From positions 1-60,728 of IMG/VR virus record IMGVR_UViG_3300025849_002055: a DNA stretch of 60,728 nucleotides. One strand, written 5' to 3'. Numbering within the stretch: position 1 is the first letter of the stretch; every line of letters starts with the position of its first letter. This document shows positions 59,115 to 60,728 of this stretch, in pieces. The notes under the pieces are model-generated. The model searched no databases. It worked only from the letters and a program-made list of their open reading frames with translations, and was not told the DNA's origin. This stretch comes from a virus. A program made the position numbers and the translations under genes.

Positions 59115-60728
59115 TTATATTGAACCACTTGTATACATTAGAACGACACCTTTAAAACTACCACTTGTAAATGTTAGTAAGTTATCACTCGTTGAGAATT
59201 CGAATCCACCACTTGCTAAATTAGCTATGGTTGTACCCAAGGCAGATTCACCTTTTTGTCCTTTAATACCACCAGCTCCTTGAGAACCTTGTACACTTAA
59301 ACCTTGTGCACCTTGAGGACCTGTTGCCCCAGTAGCACCTTTAGCACCTTGAGGACTTGCCCCTTGAGCACCTTGGTCACCTTTAGCTCCATCAGCTCCA
59401 GTAGCTCCTTGAGGACTTGAACCTTGAGCACCTGTATCACCTTTAGCCCCAATATTACCTGTAGCACCTTGAGGACTTGCCCCTTGAGCACCTGTATCAC
59501 CTTTAGCTCCACCAGCACCTGTAGCTCCTTGAGGACTTGCCCCTTGAGCACCTTGATTACCCTGTGCACCTCTAGCTCCTTTATCACCTTGTGGTGAAGA
59601 ACCTTGAGCACCTTGGTCACCCTTAGCTCCAGCAGCACCTGTAGCTCCTTGAGGACTTGCCCCTTGAGCACCTGTATCACCTTTAGCTCCACCAGCACCT
59701 GTAGCTCCTTGAGGACTTGCCCCTTGAGCACCTTGGTCACCTTTAGCACCACCAGCTCCAGTAGCTCCTTGAGGACTTGCCCCTTGAGCACCTTGATTAC
59801 CTTGAGCACCTTGGTCACCCTTATCACCTTGTGGTGAAGAACCTTGAGCACCTTGGTCACCTTTAGCACCAGTAGCTCCCTTAGCTCCTTGAGGACTTGC
59901 CCCTTGAGCACCTTGATTACCTTGTGCCCCAGTAGCTCCCTTAGCACCTTGAGGACTTGCCCCTTGAGCACCTTGAGGGCCTGTATTACCTTTAGCTCCT
60001 TGAGGACTTGCCCCTTGAGCACCTGTGTCACCTTTTGTTCCCGTAGCACCTTTAGCACCTTGAGGACTTGAACCTTGAGCACCTTGTGGGCCTTGAGCTC
60101 CAGTAGCTCCTTGAGGACTTGCCCCTTGAGCACCTGTATCACCTTTTGTTCCTGTAGCACCTTTAGCACCTTGAGGACTTGAACCTTGAGCACCCGTATC
60201 ACCTTTAGTACCAGTAGCTCCCTTAGCACCTTGAGGACTTGCCCCTTGAGCACCTTGTGGGCCTTGAGCTCCCGTAGCACCTTGTGGTGAAGAACCTTGA
60301 GCACCTGTATCACCTTTTGCGCCAGTAGCACCTTTAGCACCTTGAGGACTTGAACCTTGAGCACCTTGGTCACCTTTAGCTCCACCTGCTCCTTGGTCAC
60401 CTTGGGGTGAGGCACCTTGAGCACCTTGGTCACCTTTTACACCTGTAGCACCTTTTGAACCTTGAGGACTTGAACCTTGAGCACCTTGTGGGCCTTGAGC
60501 ACCAACAGCACCTGTAGCACCTTGAGGACTTGAACCTTGAGCACCTGTATCACCTTTTGTTCCTGTAGCTCCCTTAGCACCTTGAGGACTTGAACCTTGA
60601 GCACCTGTATCACCTTTTGTTCCTGTAGCACCTTTAGCACCTTGAGGACTTGAACCTTGAGCACCCGTATCACCTTTAGTACCAGTAGCACCTTTAGCAC
60701 CTTGAGGACTTGAACCTTGAGCACCTTG
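59115..60728 (-). CDS. Collagen-like fibre protein 2, 5' part outside window
   Basis: The Gly-X-Y frame is open from the right edge to a TAA at 59115-59117, giving 537 residues. Most of it repeats a unit of about 20 residues ([20 protein letters not shown] type). The tail of about 47 residues ([20 protein letters not shown], then [11 protein letters not shown]) is non-collagenous. Lysines again sit in the Y position. A second open frame on the same strand at 59297-60433 gives a lysine/leucine/valine protein but is a shadow. This gene is coupled to fibre protein 1, whose ribosome site lies just after the stop. The head and start are to the right of the window. Confidence 0.88.
   Translation of the reverse strand, partial: QGAQGSSPQGAKGATGTKGDTGAQGSSPQGAKGATGTKGDTGAQGSSPQGAKGATGTKGDTGAQGSSPQGATGAVGAQGPQGAQGSSPQGSKGATGVKGDQGAQGASPQGDQGAGGAKGDQGAQGSSPQGAKGATGAKGDTGAQGSSPQGATGAQGPQGAQGASPQGAKGATGTKGDTGAQGSSPQGAKGATGTKGDTGAQGASPQGATGAQGPQGAQGSSPQGAKGATGTKGDTGAQGASPQGAKGNTGPQGAQGASPQGAKGATGAQGNQGAQGASPQGAKGATGAKGDQGAQGSSPQGDKGDQGAQGNQGAQGASPQGATGAGGAKGDQGAQGASPQGATGAGGAKGDTGAQGASPQGATGAAGAKGDQGAQGSSPQGDKGARGAQGNQGAQGASPQGATGAGGAKGDTGAQGASPQGATGNIGAKGDTGAQGSSPQGATGADGAKGDQGAQGASPQGAKGATGATGPQGAQGLSVQGSQGAGGIKGQKGESALGTTIANLASGGFEFSTSDNLLTFTSGSFKGVVLMYTSGSI
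59281..60728 (-). repeat. Tandem repeats of about 60 bp in collagen gene 2
   Basis: Units encode the 20-residue pattern above and contain a recurrent SSP or ASP break in the Gly-X-Y register. Unit length varies slightly, unlike the fixed 60-base tract in collagen gene 1. Confidence 0.85.

Noticed and set aside
59297-60433. Long minus-strand frame rich in K, V, L and E over the collagen 2 gene
   Set aside because: It is the out-of-frame reading of the Gly-X-Y repeat, whose codons (GGT GCT AAA and so on) stay open in other frames. The real frame is Gly-X-Y, which continues to the stop at 59115.
1-60728. tRNA genes
   Set aside because: The gaps between genes are short and AT-rich. No cloverleaf or CCA-type end was found by eye. 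A dedicated search is needed to be certain.

Overview
The window looks like part of the genome of a T4-like tailed phage (myovirus) that probably infects a Bacteroidota host. Every supported gene lies on the minus strand, tightly packed with many ATGA and TAATG overlaps, in AT-rich DNA. T4-type affiliation rests on recognisable homologues of the T4 replisome (gp43 polymerase, gp45 clamp, gp44/gp62 clamp loader, gp41 helicase, gp32 SSB, UvsX, RNase H), class I NrdA/NrdB with a thioredoxin, and a neck, sheath, tube, chaperone and tape-measure morphogenesis block. The Bacteroidota assignment is inferred from nine copies of a promoter of the form TTTGG-N16-TCG-TAnnTTAG, which resembles the host TTTG / TAnnTTTG promoter.

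Layout, read in transcription order from high to low coordinates. 60728-51199: two large collagen-like (Gly-X-Y) fibre proteins, then a PKHD-type 2-oxoglutarate oxygenase, a GT2 glycosyltransferase, and a fusion of a GT-B glycosyltransferase with a PLOD-like lysyl hydroxylase. 51161-35343: neck proteins, tail sheath, tail tube, a chaperone pair with a likely programmed frameshift, tape measure, and baseplate or hub proteins, one carrying fourteen 15-residue repeats. 35270-33421: a cluster of very small early genes of unknown function. 33366-28798: a divergent family-A DNA polymerase-like protein, two unknown proteins and a methyltransferase. 28634-24288: gp32, UvsX, RNase H and gp41. 24220-18388: NrdB, NrdA, thioredoxin, a glycosyltransferase, UDP-galactopyranose mutase and a 2-oxoglutarate oxygenase. 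18360-15441: a small HTH protein, two tandem Mom-like DNA-modification proteins and a GT-B glycosyltransferase. 15437-8971: gp43, gp45, a DUF4338/DruA-like protein, gp44, a zinc-ribbon protein, gp62 and a DUF1599 protein. 8905-1: a RecB-like nuclease, a lipoprotein lytic transglycosylase, a SLOG-like protein, a cupin, three glycosyltransferases, an aldolase-KdsB fusion, a short nucleotide-sugar dehydrogenase and a HAD phosphatase running off the left edge.

The most interesting system is at the right end. It is a compact set that could build and decorate a collagen fibre: two Gly-X-Y substrates whose lysines sit in the Y position (X-Lys-Gly), a lysyl hydroxylase homologous to animal PLOD and fused to a glycosyltransferase, a second hydroxylase and a second glycosyltransferase. 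The nucleotide-sugar genes at 1-7058 and UDP-galactopyranose mutase could supply donors, though that link is inference. A second notable set is the candidate DNA-modification cluster (two Mom paralogues, a GT-B enzyme and a small HTH protein) beside the replisome.

Regulation can be read in part. The early promoters precede replication and takeover genes. A different box, TATTTATA on the coding strand, lies mostly 20-38 bases upstream of virion and glycosylation genes, and at least four virion genes have strong Shine-Dalgarno sites. No tRNA, CRISPR array, insertion sequence or attachment site was seen. No gene-free stretch exceeds about 170 bases.
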